A model generated the notes under the pieces. That model ran no database searches and was not told the origin of the DNA. It was given only the letters and a program-made list of their open reading frames with translations. From contig NZ_CP177134.1 in the NCBI RefSeq assembly GCF_046736045.1, positions 868,001 through 932,000 on the forward strand: 64,000 nucleotides of DNA. The letters are read 5' to 3'. The stretch comes from Leptospira_A sp046736045 (GTDB lineage: Bacteria; Spirochaetota; Leptospiria; Leptospirales; Leptospiraceae). The number at the start of each line of letters is the position of its first letter. Within the stretch, counting starts at the first letter, position 1. Positions 1 through 8,591 of this stretch are shown piece after piece. The position numbers and the translations under genes are program-made.

Positions 1-45
1 CCGATCTTCTGAATTTTGCGCCAATCGAACCCGGATTTGACCCAT
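1..45 (-). CDS. 5' end of a gene running off the left edge
   Basis: An ATG on the minus strand (codon at 45-43) is preceded by a textbook ribosome site, AGGAGG at 59-54 with eight bases between. Fifteen codons are open to the window edge (MGQIRVRLAQNSEDR). The product cannot be identified from 15 residues. It is divergent from the phosphatase gene starting at 163, so the 117-bp gap probably carries both promoters. Confidence 0.6.
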   Translation of the reverse strand, partial: MGQIRVRLAQNSEDR

Positions 46-162
46 TTGCGGTTCCTCCTAAAAAAATGAAAAATCATTTGCAATTTATGCAAAATGTATG
101 ACGTTATTAGCTAATTTTCCTCATTCTCAATATCGAAATATAAAGAAAGAAACCTGTAACCT

Positions 163-1674
163 ATGTCGCAAGCCCCCGCTACCGAAAACCGATTCGTCCT
201 CTCCGATTACTACAAAACACAACTCAAAGAGATTGCCTACCAAGGTGAATTTCGTGCTGAAACGTTCGCTACGAAATTCCGTTTCTTCTTTCTTGGCTTT
301 TTAGTCATCTTCGCCACTCTCGGACTCGTTTCGGGCAGACCCGTTATCGAGTTCTATTTTCAATTGGCCGCTATTTTAGTTTTACTTGCTTATAATTTTA
401 TCGTCTTCTACTCCCTAAAAAAATCAGGCAATTACTTAAATATTTTTAAATTTCTTTCTTCTTTTTTGGAAATATCACTTCTAACATTCGTTACAGGTTA
501 TAGCGCTTACACGCAAAAGAACCCAAGCTTGGTTTATGCCGCTCCGATGGTCTATGTTTATTTTATTCTCATCGCATTGGCATCGATACGTAATAATACA
601 AAAACAATCATATTCGCATTGATCGTTCTGTTTATCGAATATGCAGCATTAACGATTGTATTCTTTCCGCAGATGTCCCAGTTCAATGAAAAGTTAAAAG
701 GGATGTCAGATGTTTTTAAACCGCAATTTTTAGAAGCAGATGGAAAGTTTAATCTCGTCAATGCTGATCCGATGGGTATCTTTCTTATCCTGCTCTATAT
801 GATTGTAACGGGCGGCTTGATTTTATATGCAATCGTCAACACATCGCGCACAACACAAGAACAAGCTGACTTGATTTCCAATACGGAAAAGCAAGCGATC
901 TTGGAAGAGAACATGCGTTTGGGAATGGAATTGGATGTGGCAAGACAGATCCAGGCAATGGTTCTCCCTCGTACGGAAGAATTAGTCCAAGTCAAAGAAT
1001 TGGAAATCTCGGCAAGAATGGATTCTGCGAACGAAGTGGGCGGAGATTATTATGATGTGATCCCTCATGAAGACGGGACTATCTATATAGGTATCGGAGA
1101 TGTTACGGATCACGGTTTGGCATCAGGCGTTGTTATGCTTATGACCCAGTCCGCTTTCATCACCACCTTACAAGCAAAGACCAAATCGTTACGTGAATCT
1201 CTAAAGTCCATTAACTCTATCTTATTTTCTAATATTCACATACGAATGAAAGATATTAGAAACCTGACACTTTCCTTATTTGCCTACAAAGACGGCGTTT
1301 TCACAACAGCAGGTCAACACGAGACCATTTTGATTTACCGACATGCGCTGAAAAAAACGGAAATCGTCGACACCACCGACCATGGTATGTTAGTCGGTCT
1401 GACCGAATCCATTGACGAGTTCATTCACGAACACAAAATCGAATTAGGTCTGAAAGACATCATCCTTCTTTATACGGATGGTGCCACCGAAGCGGAAAAT
1501 ACAAACAGAGAACAGTTCGGCTCCAAACGTCTGGTTGAATCATTGGAAAAACATTCCAATCTTCCTACTACCGATGCCATCATCGAAGCGATTTACAAAG
1601 ACATTTACGGATTTATCGACGGTATGCAATTGTACGATGATATTACCGTGATGGTAATGAAAAGAAAGGTATAG
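163..1674 (+). CDS. Membrane-anchored SpoIIE/PP2C-type serine phosphatase
   Basis: The protein has 503 aa. The N-terminal half (about residues 40-235) holds around six hydrophobic segments. A short helical linker (about 240-268) follows, then a PP2C/SpoIIE phosphatase domain. The metal-site motifs are visible: GGDYYD near 293, GDVTDHG near 312, DGATEAEN near 439 and YDDITVMV near 491. Such proteins dephosphorylate STAS-type anti-sigma antagonists in response to a signal sensed in the membrane domain. The next two genes follow closely (adenylate cyclase 4 bp on, GHKL ATPase 33 bp after that), so the three probably form one signalling operon. Start chosen at ATG 163; its ribosome site is weak. 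Confidence 0.9.
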   Translation: MSQAPATENRFVLSDYYKTQLKEIAYQGEFRAETFATKFRFFFLGFLVIFATLGLVSGRPVIEFYFQLAAILVLLAYNFIVFYSLKKSGNYLNIFKFLSSFLEISLLTFVTGYSAYTQKNPSLVYAAPMVYVYFILIALASIRNNTKTIIFALIVLFIEYAALTIVFFPQMSQFNEKLKGMSDVFKPQFLEADGKFNLVNADPMGIFLILLYMIVTGGLILYAIVNTSRTTQEQADLISNTEKQAILEENMRLGMELDVARQIQAMVLPRTEELVQVKELEISARMDSANEVGGDYYDVIPHEDGTIYIGIGDVTDHGLASGVVMLMTQSAFITTLQAKTKSLRESLKSINSILFSNIHIRMKDIRNLTLSLFAYKDGVFTTAGQHETILIYRHALKKTEIVDTTDHGMLVGLTESIDEFIHEHKIELGLKDIILLYTDGATEAENTNREQFGSKRLVESLEKHSNLPTTDAIIEAIYKDIYGFIDGMQLYDDITVMVMKRKV

Positions 1675-1678
1675 TGAC

Positions 1679-2626
1679 GTGAGTACCGAAGAGTTACAAG
1701 CGCTTCTGGATGAAGAACAGGCAAAGTACGCCGAATTGGAAGTGCTTTACCAAAACATTATCGACCACTCCACAGAAGTCGAAAATGAACTCCTGGAAAA
1801 CAATAAAAAGATCCAAATGTTTATGGATCGGATGAGACGTTATCTTTCCCCACAGCTTCATGAGATGATAACAGGTTCCAAAGAAGATGAAACCTCTATC
1901 TCTTACCAAAGACGCAAGCTCACAATCTTCTTTTCCGACATCGTTGGGTTTACAACCATCACCGATTCCATCGAACCGGAAATTCTTTCCGATTGCCTGA
2001 ACAAATATCTGGACATAATGTCCTCTATTGCGATCAAATACGGCGGAACCATTGATAAATTCATCGGAGACGCCATTATGATTTTCTTTGGAGCTCCCGT
2101 ATTTGAAAATGATACCGCCCATGCTTTGAATTGCGTCAAGATGGCAATCGAAATGAGGGATAGTTTACCTGCGTTAGATGAGTATTGGAGAAAGTCCGGA
2201 ATCAACCACAACCTGACCTGCCGAATTGGAATTAACACCGGATATGTGACCGTAGGGAACTTCGGGACAAATGAAAGAATGGATTATACCATCATTGGTG
2301 GCCCCGTGAACGTGGCTTCCCGACTGGAACATGCATCGGAACCGGGTGGAATCCTAATCTCCAATGCCACAAGATCCCTGATAGACGAATTCATTGAGAC
2401 CAGGCCCAAAGGGGAGATTGTAGTGAAGGGAGTTCATACCCCGATTGAGACCTACCAAGTGATAGGCCTGAAAGAAAACCAAGAGAAAAAGGAAAATCCA
2501 TTCCTGAAATTTGATAACAATGGGTTTTTATTGAAACCTCTTCATTTCGATAAAATCAGCACGGATTCCGAAGAAAGACGATTAATGCGATTTGCATTAG
2601 AAAAAGCGCTTGCGGCTTTGAAATAA
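1679..2626 (+). CDS. Class III adenylate cyclase
   Basis: The protein has 315 aa and starts at GTG 1679, 4 bp after the phosphatase stop. Residues 1-50 are helical and probably a coiled coil; the catalytic domain is about 75-265. Visible motifs are FSDIVGFT near 85 (first metal Asp), DKFIGDAIM near 125 (adenine-specifying Lys and second metal Asp) and MDYTIIGGPVNVASR near 201 (second adenine-specifying residue, then transition-state Asn and Arg). All catalytic residues expected of an active ATP-specific cyclase are present. No membrane segment is visible, so it is probably cytoplasmic and may be controlled by the neighbouring phosphatase and ATPase. The last 50 residues have no recognised domain. 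Confidence 0.9.
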   Translation: MSTEELQALLDEEQAKYAELEVLYQNIIDHSTEVENELLENNKKIQMFMDRMRRYLSPQLHEMITGSKEDETSISYQRRKLTIFFSDIVGFTTITDSIEPEILSDCLNKYLDIMSSIAIKYGGTIDKFIGDAIMIFFGAPVFENDTAHALNCVKMAIEMRDSLPALDEYWRKSGINHNLTCRIGINTGYVTVGNFGTNERMDYTIIGGPVNVASRLEHASEPGGILISNATRSLIDEFIETRPKGEIVVKGVHTPIETYQVIGLKENQEKKENPFLKFDNNGFLLKPLHFDKISTDSEERRLMRFALEKALAALK

Positions 2627-2659
2627 TACTATATCCTATTTTCGTTATACACAGCAATT

Positions 2660-3229
2660 ATGCGAAAGTACAGTAATCTAAAATCATTCGACATTCTAAA
2701 AGCAGAGGCTGATTCCAGAATTTCAGTCCACTTAAAGCCGTTAGACTTGATGTCTCATTGGAGAAGGATCGGAATTTTATCCGACTTCGTTGCTTACTTT
2801 TACGGATTTTCTTTCATTCCCAATGCAACGGCAACTCCGGAAGCGATGAGAAGTTCGGAAATTGTAAATTCCATCTCAACAGTGTTCAACGAACTTTTGG
2901 AAAATGCAGCAAAGTATTCTTATAATGACAAAGCTGACATTGATCTCGAGTTAGCTTATCGAACCCATTGTTTTGAAATGGTTGTGATCAATTACACAAA
3001 TGACAAAAGTCTGCAAACATACGAAGTCAATTTAAAAGAAATTTTTGAATCTGAAAATCTGGACGAATTGTACATTCAAAAACTGGAATTAAACGAAAAT
3101 GATCCCCATCATTCGGGAATCGGCTTGGTTATGATTTTAAAAGATTATCCTATCGAAATGGAAGTTATTGTAGAAAATCAGGGAGATGTTTCCAAAGTTA
3201 CAAGTAGGGTGATTTATTTTACAGACTGA
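2660..3229 (+). CDS. GHKL-type ATP-binding regulator (anti-sigma/kinase-like)
   Basis: The protein has 189 aa. It carries an N box, NELLENAAKYS, near residue 77 and a G-box-like HHSGIGLVMI near 150, as in histidine-kinase-like ATPases. There is no phosphoacceptor His domain. This composition resembles small anti-sigma-type kinases that pair with SpoIIE phosphatases in partner switching; that role is inferred from the neighbouring PP2C gene at 163. Its 3' end overlaps the convergent TetR gene by 16 bp. Confidence 0.75.
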   Translation: MRKYSNLKSFDILKAEADSRISVHLKPLDLMSHWRRIGILSDFVAYFYGFSFIPNATATPEAMRSSEIVNSISTVFNELLENAAKYSYNDKADIDLELAYRTHCFEMVVINYTNDKSLQTYEVNLKEIFESENLDELYIQKLELNENDPHHSGIGLVMILKDYPIEMEVIVENQGDVSKVTSRVIYFTD

Positions 3230-3870
3230 TCCCGAATTCCATGAACCAGAATTTCAAATAGAGAACTCATTTGCTTTTTCATAGTTTCTCTCTCTTCCTC
3301 CGTTTTTGTTAAACGCCAATCCCTTTCATTGATCACTGCGAATCCATGCACTGCGCTCCAAACGCTCATTGCCAAGGATTCCGTTGGTAAATCATTTCTA
3401 AAAACTTTCCCCATCCGGCCAAACTCTACAATCCGATACAATCCCATATAGGCTTCTTTCCCAACTTGTAGCAATTCTTCCGGAGGTGCTTCACCGCAAT
3501 TCACTTCTCCGCCAAACATCAATTCGGTTCTTCTCGGGTGACGGAGAACCAAATGAATGTACGCAGAACCGGCAGCATTCAGTTTCTCAATCGCACTCTC
3601 ATTTTCTTCCCATGCCTTGTTCATCGCATCTCTGAGATCGGAGAACCCACGGGTCGCCAAAGCAAACAAAAGGTCCAGTTTGTTGGGAAAGTGCCGGTAA
3701 GGTGCGGAATGGCTCACTCCTAAGTCGGAGGCGACATCCCTAAGACTGAGTCCCTGCACCCCCTTCTCCTCTAAAATTGCTTCTGAGCGCAAAAGGAGCA
3801 TATTTCGCAGATCACCATGGTGATAGGATTCCTGAGGTTGTTTTTGGGGTTTAGATTCTTTTTTTTTCAT
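3214..3870 (-). CDS. TetR/AcrR family transcriptional repressor
   Basis: The protein has 218 aa. After a Lys/Gln-rich start, the helix-turn-helix lies at about residues 38-62 (LRDVASDLGVSHSAPYRHF). The C-terminal half matches the ligand-binding part of TetR regulators with a WHG-type domain (SVWSAVHGFAVI). It is divergent from the membrane operon at 3967-5357, and two copies of an imperfect 17-bp palindrome lie in the 96-bp gap, so autoregulation and repression of that operon are likely. The ligand is unknown. Confidence 0.9.
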   Translation of the reverse strand: MKKKESKPQKQPQESYHHGDLRNMLLLRSEAILEEKGVQGLSLRDVASDLGVSHSAPYRHFPNKLDLLFALATRGFSDLRDAMNKAWEENESAIEKLNAAGSAYIHLVLRHPRRTELMFGGEVNCGEAPPEELLQVGKEAYMGLYRIVEFGRMGKVFRNDLPTESLAMSVWSAVHGFAVINERDWRLTKTEEERETMKKQMSSLFEILVHGIRDQSVK

Positions 3871-3873
3871 AAA

Positions 3874-3933
3874 TGTATGCAGTGTCTACTTTTTATGTTG
3901 ACATCGACTACTTCGATATATACACTGTCTACA
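3874..3933. promoter_or_regulatory. Two TetR operator candidates, 43 bp apart
   Basis: Copy 1 at 3874-3890 and copy 2 at 3917-3933 both fit TnTAnnCA-N-TGTCTACw, an imperfect 17-bp palindrome; the ideal form would be TGTAGACA-N-TGTCTACA. They agree with each other at 13 of the first 16 positions. Copy 2 covers the -10 element of the promoter for the membrane genes. Copy 1 abuts the start codon of the TetR gene. The positions fit repression of both divergent genes. Confidence 0.6.
3898..3926 (+). promoter_or_regulatory. Sigma-70-type promoter of the membrane operon
   Basis: TTGACA at 3898-3903 is a perfect -35 element. A 17-base spacer leads to TACACT at 3921-3926, which matches the -10 consensus at 4 of 6 positions. 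The promoter reads toward the gene at 3967 and is overlapped by a TetR operator candidate. Confidence 0.6.
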
Positions 3934-3966
3934 TCAAATTGAATTCAAATCATGAAGGAGTCAACC

Positions 3967-4920
3967 ATGTCTTTTGTTTCAAATCTTCTTTCGAAAGGAA
4001 AAAATCCATTATATGCCAATGGAATGTTGATGGGATTCGCATTGGTTGTTTTGCTTCCTTTGTATTTTATCGATGAACGAATGATTTTATCTGTACCGGC
4101 GTGGACAAAGCCGATCAAATTCACAATATCAGTTGCTCTCTACTCCTTTACATTGATCTGGATCTTACAAATCTCGGGTCTTAGGGAAAAGTATACCAAT
4201 CGTTTGTCTTGGGTGCTCACAGTTACTTCCCTGATCGAAATTATATGCATCTACCTTCAGTCCGGACGGGGAATCGATAGCCATTTTAATATCAGCACTC
4301 CCTTCAATGGCTTTATTTTTTCTCTGATGGGAATTAGTATTGGAATATTCTGGATCGCTCATCTTTTGATTACGTTACATGTGGTGCGAAAATCAAAGAT
4401 CCAACCTTTATTGCGCGAAAGTCTGGTTTGGGGACTGGGGATTGCAGCTTACGGAATGATTCTCGGTTTTTTTATGACCCAACCGAATTCCGAACAAATA
4501 GCAGAGATGCAGAAAGGAATTTTTACTGTCAGCGGAGGTCATACTTTCGGAGCGGCCGACGGTGGAAAAGGTATCAGCTTTTTCGGCTGGAGTAAGATAG
4601 CAGGCGATATGCGGGTTCCCCATTTTTTTGGAATGCATGCAATGCAATTTTTTTCCGTTCTGGCTTTTATATTTTCCATAGATAAATACAATACGAATCA
4701 TTTGAATCTGATATCTTTAAGATTATTCGGAATTTTTTATCTGGGAACAACGGTTACTATGCACCTGCAAGTATTAGCTGGTGAATCCTTATTTGCTTCC
4801 AGCTACAAATTTCAAACTGCATATCTGGCAAGTCTGACGGTGGCTGTCATTGGTTTGATTTTAATTACTTTAAATTTTAAACGAAAAAAAGAAATTTCAA
4901 AACTAGGAGAAGTTTTATGA
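3967..4920 (+). CDS. Polytopic membrane protein of unknown function
   Basis: The protein has 317 aa. The start is ATG 3967, because AAGGAG at 3955-3960 sits 6 bp before it; an in-frame ATG at 3952 lies ahead of that site. The protein is mostly hydrophobic with seven to eight predicted membrane helices, and a polar loop near residues 165-215. I do not recognise the family. It overlaps the next gene by 4 bp (ATGA), and both appear to be controlled by the divergent TetR regulator. A transport or membrane-homeostasis role is possible but not shown. Confidence 0.75.
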   Translation: MSFVSNLLSKGKNPLYANGMLMGFALVVLLPLYFIDERMILSVPAWTKPIKFTISVALYSFTLIWILQISGLREKYTNRLSWVLTVTSLIEIICIYLQSGRGIDSHFNISTPFNGFIFSLMGISIGIFWIAHLLITLHVVRKSKIQPLLRESLVWGLGIAAYGMILGFFMTQPNSEQIAEMQKGIFTVSGGHTFGAADGGKGISFFGWSKIAGDMRVPHFFGMHAMQFFSVLAFIFSIDKYNTNHLNLISLRLFGIFYLGTTVTMHLQVLAGESLFASSYKFQTAYLASLTVAVIGLILITLNFKRKKEISKLGEVL

Positions 4921-5357
4921 ATTTAGAAACAGTATTTCAAGTCGTAAGTAATATTGCAATATTGGGTTGGTTATTGCTTGTCGCAGCACCTAACTGGAAA
5001 TATACAAAAAATATTACCACAATTTTCATTTCAACTCTTGTCTTCGGCGGATTATACACATTCTTCATCGGAACCAGTTTCGGAGAAGGAGAAGGCGGAT
5101 TTAGTAGCCTGACCGATGTTAGAAAGTTATTTATGAATGACCGGGCCTTACTCGCAGGATGGATCCATTATCTATCGTTTGATCTTTTCATCGGAACATG
5201 GGAAATAGAAAATGCGAAATCACTTGGTATTTCCAGATGGTTGGTTCTCCCCTGCCAGATCCTAACCTTTTTATTCGGGCCAAGCGGTTTGTTATTGTAT
5301 TTTTTGATCCGGCTGGTAGTTACCAAAAATATCAAACAGGGAAATCAATTTGCTTAA
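4917..5357 (+). CDS. ABA4-like (DUF4281) membrane protein
   Basis: The protein has 146 aa and about four membrane helices. The central block RALLAGWIHYLSFDLFIGTW and the LFGPSGLLLYF motif near the C-terminus are typical of the ABA4-like family, named after a plant neoxanthin-related protein. The bacterial function is unknown. It is translationally coupled to the upstream membrane gene (ATGA overlap) and shares its TetR-controlled promoter. Confidence 0.8.
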   Translation: MNLETVFQVVSNIAILGWLLLVAAPNWKYTKNITTIFISTLVFGGLYTFFIGTSFGEGEGGFSSLTDVRKLFMNDRALLAGWIHYLSFDLFIGTWEIENAKSLGISRWLVLPCQILTFLFGPSGLLLYFLIRLVVTKNIKQGNQFA

Positions 5358-5445
5358 CCGAAACAAAGTATCAGGCAAAAACACGAACTAATTTGAAAAA
5401 TTTCGAGAGGTTTTGGAGAAAAGGGAGACTTTTTTGCAGAACCAG

Positions 5446-5536
5446 GTTAGGTGGGAATTTGCAAGCCCACGAGCCACTCCCCCCAACCCTAAAAAGGGAG
5501 GGGGCTTTTAATATTCTCGCTCATTCATTATGTCAC
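5446..5536 (+). repeat. Dispersed intergenic repeat, copy A
   Basis: This is a 91-bp element between two convergent genes. It runs from GTTAGGTG through AAGCCCACGAGCCACTCC and an imperfect C-rich/G-rich hairpin (CCCCCaaCCCtaaaaaGGGaGGGGG) to TTTTAATATT and TATGTCAC. Near-identical copies lie at 28963-29051 (minus) and 39794-39884 (plus). The hairpin followed by T-rich sequence could end transcription of the gene at 4917-5357. Confidence 0.85.
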
Positions 5537-5555
5537 ATCTGTTTCTGGTAGCCAA

Positions 5556-7214
5556 CTAACCGCCGTAAACCTCGAGAAGTGCTAAAATTCTTTGAAATTT
5601 TGCTTGTTTTTCTTCGTCGCCTTCGAGTTCGGCAGTTTCAAGTTCCTGAGTTGCAAAGTCCCGTCCGCTCTTACCGTTTTTACCCAATAACTTCGCATCA
5701 CCACCAGCTTCCAACAACAAGGCCAGCACGGATGTGTTTCCATATCTGCATGCTTCATGTAATGCCGCAAAACCCTGATTATCCGAAAGATGGATGTTCG
5801 CACCGGACTTAATGAGTTTTTTTGCGATCGTAGGTTCACAGAACATGGAACACCAATGTAAAGCAGTCATACCACTGTTAGACTGATGATCAATACTCGC
5901 ATGGAGAGGCAATATTGCATCCAAGAGCAATACCTTGTCTTTCAGCGACATTTCATTGTTCTGGCAAATTTTAAAAAGAGGAGTTTCTCCGTTTTTATCC
6001 AGAAAGTTCGGATCAGCTCCTCTTTTTAATAAAAGAAGTCCGCATCTTGCACCAAGCCCGTAAAAAGACTCGTGCAAAATGTTAAAACCGAATGGATTTG
6101 TTTTTTCATCTTCAACCACATAATTCACCGATAAACCTGAATCAAGTAACGCTGAAAGACTAATATGATCATCCGATTGAATCGCAAGAGAAGGATCTTT
6201 TTCCAACAAATCTGCGTTCGCCTGCTCTTTGTTTCCGAATATCTTTTGAATCTCTTCGGGAAATCGTTTTTTAAACACAGGTAAAAAAGCAAAATCCAAA
6301 GAAGGATGATTTTTAGTTTTTGCTTCAATCATCGCCCATACAGAGTTAGATGGCAGTATATGATTTCCCAGAAAAAATACGAGTGATTCCATCATCTTCT
6401 TTTCAGATAGGATAAAATTGAATATTACATTCTCTTCCGTAAAACTAAACTTATGAGACTCAACCGAAAAATCAGTTATCCACGATTCAATCAGGAGTTC
6501 GAACAATTGGGACTTTTCCTCTTCCGTTAATCTGGTAAAACATTCCTGCAGGTATAAGATACTTCCTGCCAGTGAATATGCTTTTGCTGACACAAAATTG
6601 GAAACATAACTAGGCAAATTTTTATCATAGCTGCCATCATCCAGAAAGTTGATGATATGTATTTTTTCCGCTTTGTAACTCCCGTACAAATAAGTTTTGT
6701 CAGGATCGGGAAGTGCCAAATAGATAAGCCCGGTAACAAAAGATTCCGTTTCTTCATTTACAGTCAACGAAAGTCGATAACTAGAGTTAGTTGAAAAATT
6801 TCGTAATCCCAGAACCTGTCTTTGTGAATTGCCCGAGTCACTTGGCACCACATCAAACCGAAAACCCTTGATCTTTCTCGGATAAGACAAACCAAGAATC
6901 GAAATAGATAGTTCTTTTTTAGGACTTCCATCTACGGATGGAATGATTTCCAGCTTGTCCTCAATCCAATACAGATTCAGTTCTCCGTATTTTTTTCCTT
7001 CAAACCAACCTACAATCGGTTCCGTTGGTAAATCGCCGGAGAAATTTAGATTATAAGAGAACGCAGAACTGATTTGCGTAATCGCAGATTTAAAATCGAA
7101 ACCATTTTCAGAATGGCAAGACATGCAGAAAAATTTCCCTTTTTTTCCGAGAATTTTTGCTTCTGAGATTTGATGTTGCGCACGGCAATGAGTGCAAGTG
7201 AGAATTGCTTTCAT
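5556..7214 (-). CDS. Ankyrin-repeat protein with N-terminal zinc ribbon
   Basis: The protein has 552 aa. Residues 7-35 form a zinc-ribbon pair (CTHC then CMSC). The middle, about 50-340, has no recognised domain. From about 360 to the end there are at least four ankyrin repeats (for example GFNILHESFYGLG, TPLFKICQNNEM, MTALHWCSMF and FAALHEACRYGN). Ankyrin repeats mediate protein binding, and no signal peptide is visible, so a cytoplasmic adaptor role is inferred. The gene is monocistronic, and its 3' end faces repeat copy A. Confidence 0.85.
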   Translation of the reverse strand: MKAILTCTHCRAQHQISEAKILGKKGKFFCMSCHSENGFDFKSAITQISSAFSYNLNFSGDLPTEPIVGWFEGKKYGELNLYWIEDKLEIIPSVDGSPKKELSISILGLSYPRKIKGFRFDVVPSDSGNSQRQVLGLRNFSTNSSYRLSLTVNEETESFVTGLIYLALPDPDKTYLYGSYKAEKIHIINFLDDGSYDKNLPSYVSNFVSAKAYSLAGSILYLQECFTRLTEEEKSQLFELLIESWITDFSVESHKFSFTEENVIFNFILSEKKMMESLVFFLGNHILPSNSVWAMIEAKTKNHPSLDFAFLPVFKKRFPEEIQKIFGNKEQANADLLEKDPSLAIQSDDHISLSALLDSGLSVNYVVEDEKTNPFGFNILHESFYGLGARCGLLLLKRGADPNFLDKNGETPLFKICQNNEMSLKDKVLLLDAILPLHASIDHQSNSGMTALHWCSMFCEPTIAKKLIKSGANIHLSDNQGFAALHEACRYGNTSVLALLLEAGGDAKLLGKNGKSGRDFATQELETAELEGDEEKQAKFQRILALLEVYGG

Positions 7215-7320
7215 ATCAAAATAGATTCTAATAGAAAAATCGTTTTTTCAAAACAAGCAATCCAATTTTCGGTTTTTAGCCACTTGACAAACTGGAAAAA
7301 ACAAATGATCTGAATCATTT

Positions 7321-8157
7321 ATGTCAAAGAAACAATATCTGATCATTGGTGGTTCCGGTGAAGCAGGGCAATCTGCCCTACAAACTTTACGCAAACTTGA
7401 ACCGGAAGCCCTACTTGTCGCGTCTACAACTAGCGAATCAAATGTGGAAGGTTCGGACATTACCCTAAAACGTATTTTCGCAGATCAGAATATTGTGGCA
7501 AATGTGAAAGAACAGTTAAAGCAAAACAATCTATCTTCTCAATGGGACGCACTCATTTACACACCGGCTCTCGGAGAAGTCGGATTCCCCATTCAAGCAA
7601 CTACAAAAAAAGCACTCTCGGAAGCATTGGGCATTTCATATGATCCGATGGTACTTCTTGAAATAGAATTCCAGCCTAAGCTTACGATAGCTTATTCCGC
7701 TTTCTATTGGCTGCCTCATACTTATTCATTTTACGGTTCAATGGGATATGTAAAAAAGAAAATGGATGAATGGGCATTCGCATCACAAGCTAACAGAAGA
7801 ATCATTCGTGCCGGAACTTTTTTCTCAAAAAGTGTGAGGGGAATATCTTTGATTTTACAAAGATCCCTCAAAAAAACGGATCATCCCGAAATGAATGTAT
7901 TGAAAGAAGAATGGGAAAAATCAGGAAAAAAATTTCAAGATTTCTTTTTAGATTATGCCTGGAAACATGAAAGTGAAGCTTTCAGTGAAAAATTTCCAAA
8001 CATTCCCTACCGACATACAAACAGAGATGATTTAGGCCGCGGATTGAAGCTTGCTTTGCAAAGCAGCCACCCGATTGTAACCGTGTTAGGTGATTGGGAA
8101 TGGACGGAAGATACGATGCCAATTCTACCTAATTGGTTTACCGTTCCTTCCGTCTAA
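7321..8157 (+). CDS. Rossmann-fold (SDR-like) NAD(P)-binding protein
   Basis: The protein has 278 aa. It opens with a nucleotide-binding strand and loop, YLIIGGSGEAGQSAL. A later YGSMGYVKKKMDEWA resembles the catalytic Tyr-x3-Lys region of short-chain dehydrogenases, though the Y and K spacing (Y-V-K-K-K) is not fully standard. The substrate is unknown. It is divergent from the ankyrin gene and convergent with the small secreted protein at 8167. Confidence 0.65.
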   Translation: MSKKQYLIIGGSGEAGQSALQTLRKLEPEALLVASTTSESNVEGSDITLKRIFADQNIVANVKEQLKQNNLSSQWDALIYTPALGEVGFPIQATTKKALSEALGISYDPMVLLEIEFQPKLTIAYSAFYWLPHTYSFYGSMGYVKKKMDEWAFASQANRRIIRAGTFFSKSVRGISLILQRSLKKTDHPEMNVLKEEWEKSGKKFQDFFLDYAWKHESEAFSEKFPNIPYRHTNRDDLGRGLKLALQSSHPIVTVLGDWEWTEDTMPILPNWFTVPSV

Positions 8158-8166
8158 GATTTGGAT

Positions 8167-8424
8167 TCAGTCGTTTCTTTTTTCAGGCGGTTTGATCCCG
8201 CATTTTTCGAATACGGCTCTCGCCTGTTCCGGATCTCTTTTTATTCCTTGAGCAGGTTTTCCTAAATTTTCATCCAAACATTTCTTTTGTTCATCTGTTA
8301 ATTTCGTTCGAGGATCATGTCCTGATTTTTCCCCATGTCTGCCTTCTTTCCCTTCCCAGGCAAAGATAGCAAAACTCAAAAACATAACTACCATCAATTG
8401 AGTGGTTCCGATTACTGATTTCAT
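8167..8424 (-). CDS. Small secreted protein with two cysteines
   Basis: The protein has 85 aa and starts at ATG 8424, with GGGAGAG at 8434-8428 as ribosome site; the longer TTG start adds one residue. A hydrophobic signal segment (about residues 5-22) ends in a Trp/Glu-rich site. The mature part is charged and has a LTDEQKKCLDENLGKP block and a second Cys about 30 residues on (FEKCGI). The two Cys may form a disulphide in the periplasm. Function unknown. Confidence 0.65.
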   Translation of the reverse strand: MKSVIGTTQLMVVMFLSFAIFAWEGKEGRHGEKSGHDPRTKLTDEQKKCLDENLGKPAQGIKRDPEQARAVFEKCGIKPPEKRND

Positions 8425-8529
8425 CAACTCTCCCGTTTGATTTCTAAAATCGAAATCAAATACATATAAAAGAACCTATGAAAGTGCAAAAAGTTCCCAA
8501 AAAACAGGAAAAATCTAAAAAATAAATAC

Positions 8530-8586
8530 GCAACAAAAAGGTTGCCCAAAATAAAGTATTTTCCGAAACTGCAACTAAGAGGTTGC
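8530..8586. promoter_or_regulatory. Tandem ArsR-type operators GCAAC-N6-GTTGC
   Basis: Two nearly identical palindromes occur: 8530-8545 (GCAACAAAAAGGTTGC) and 8571-8586 (GCAACTAAGAGGTTGC), agreeing at 14 of 16 positions and centred 41 bp apart. The second overlaps the ribosome site of the SRPBCC gene at 8592. The ArsR regulator encoded downstream in the same operon (9025) is the natural candidate to bind them. Confidence 0.6.
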
Positions 8587-8591
8587 GTAAC

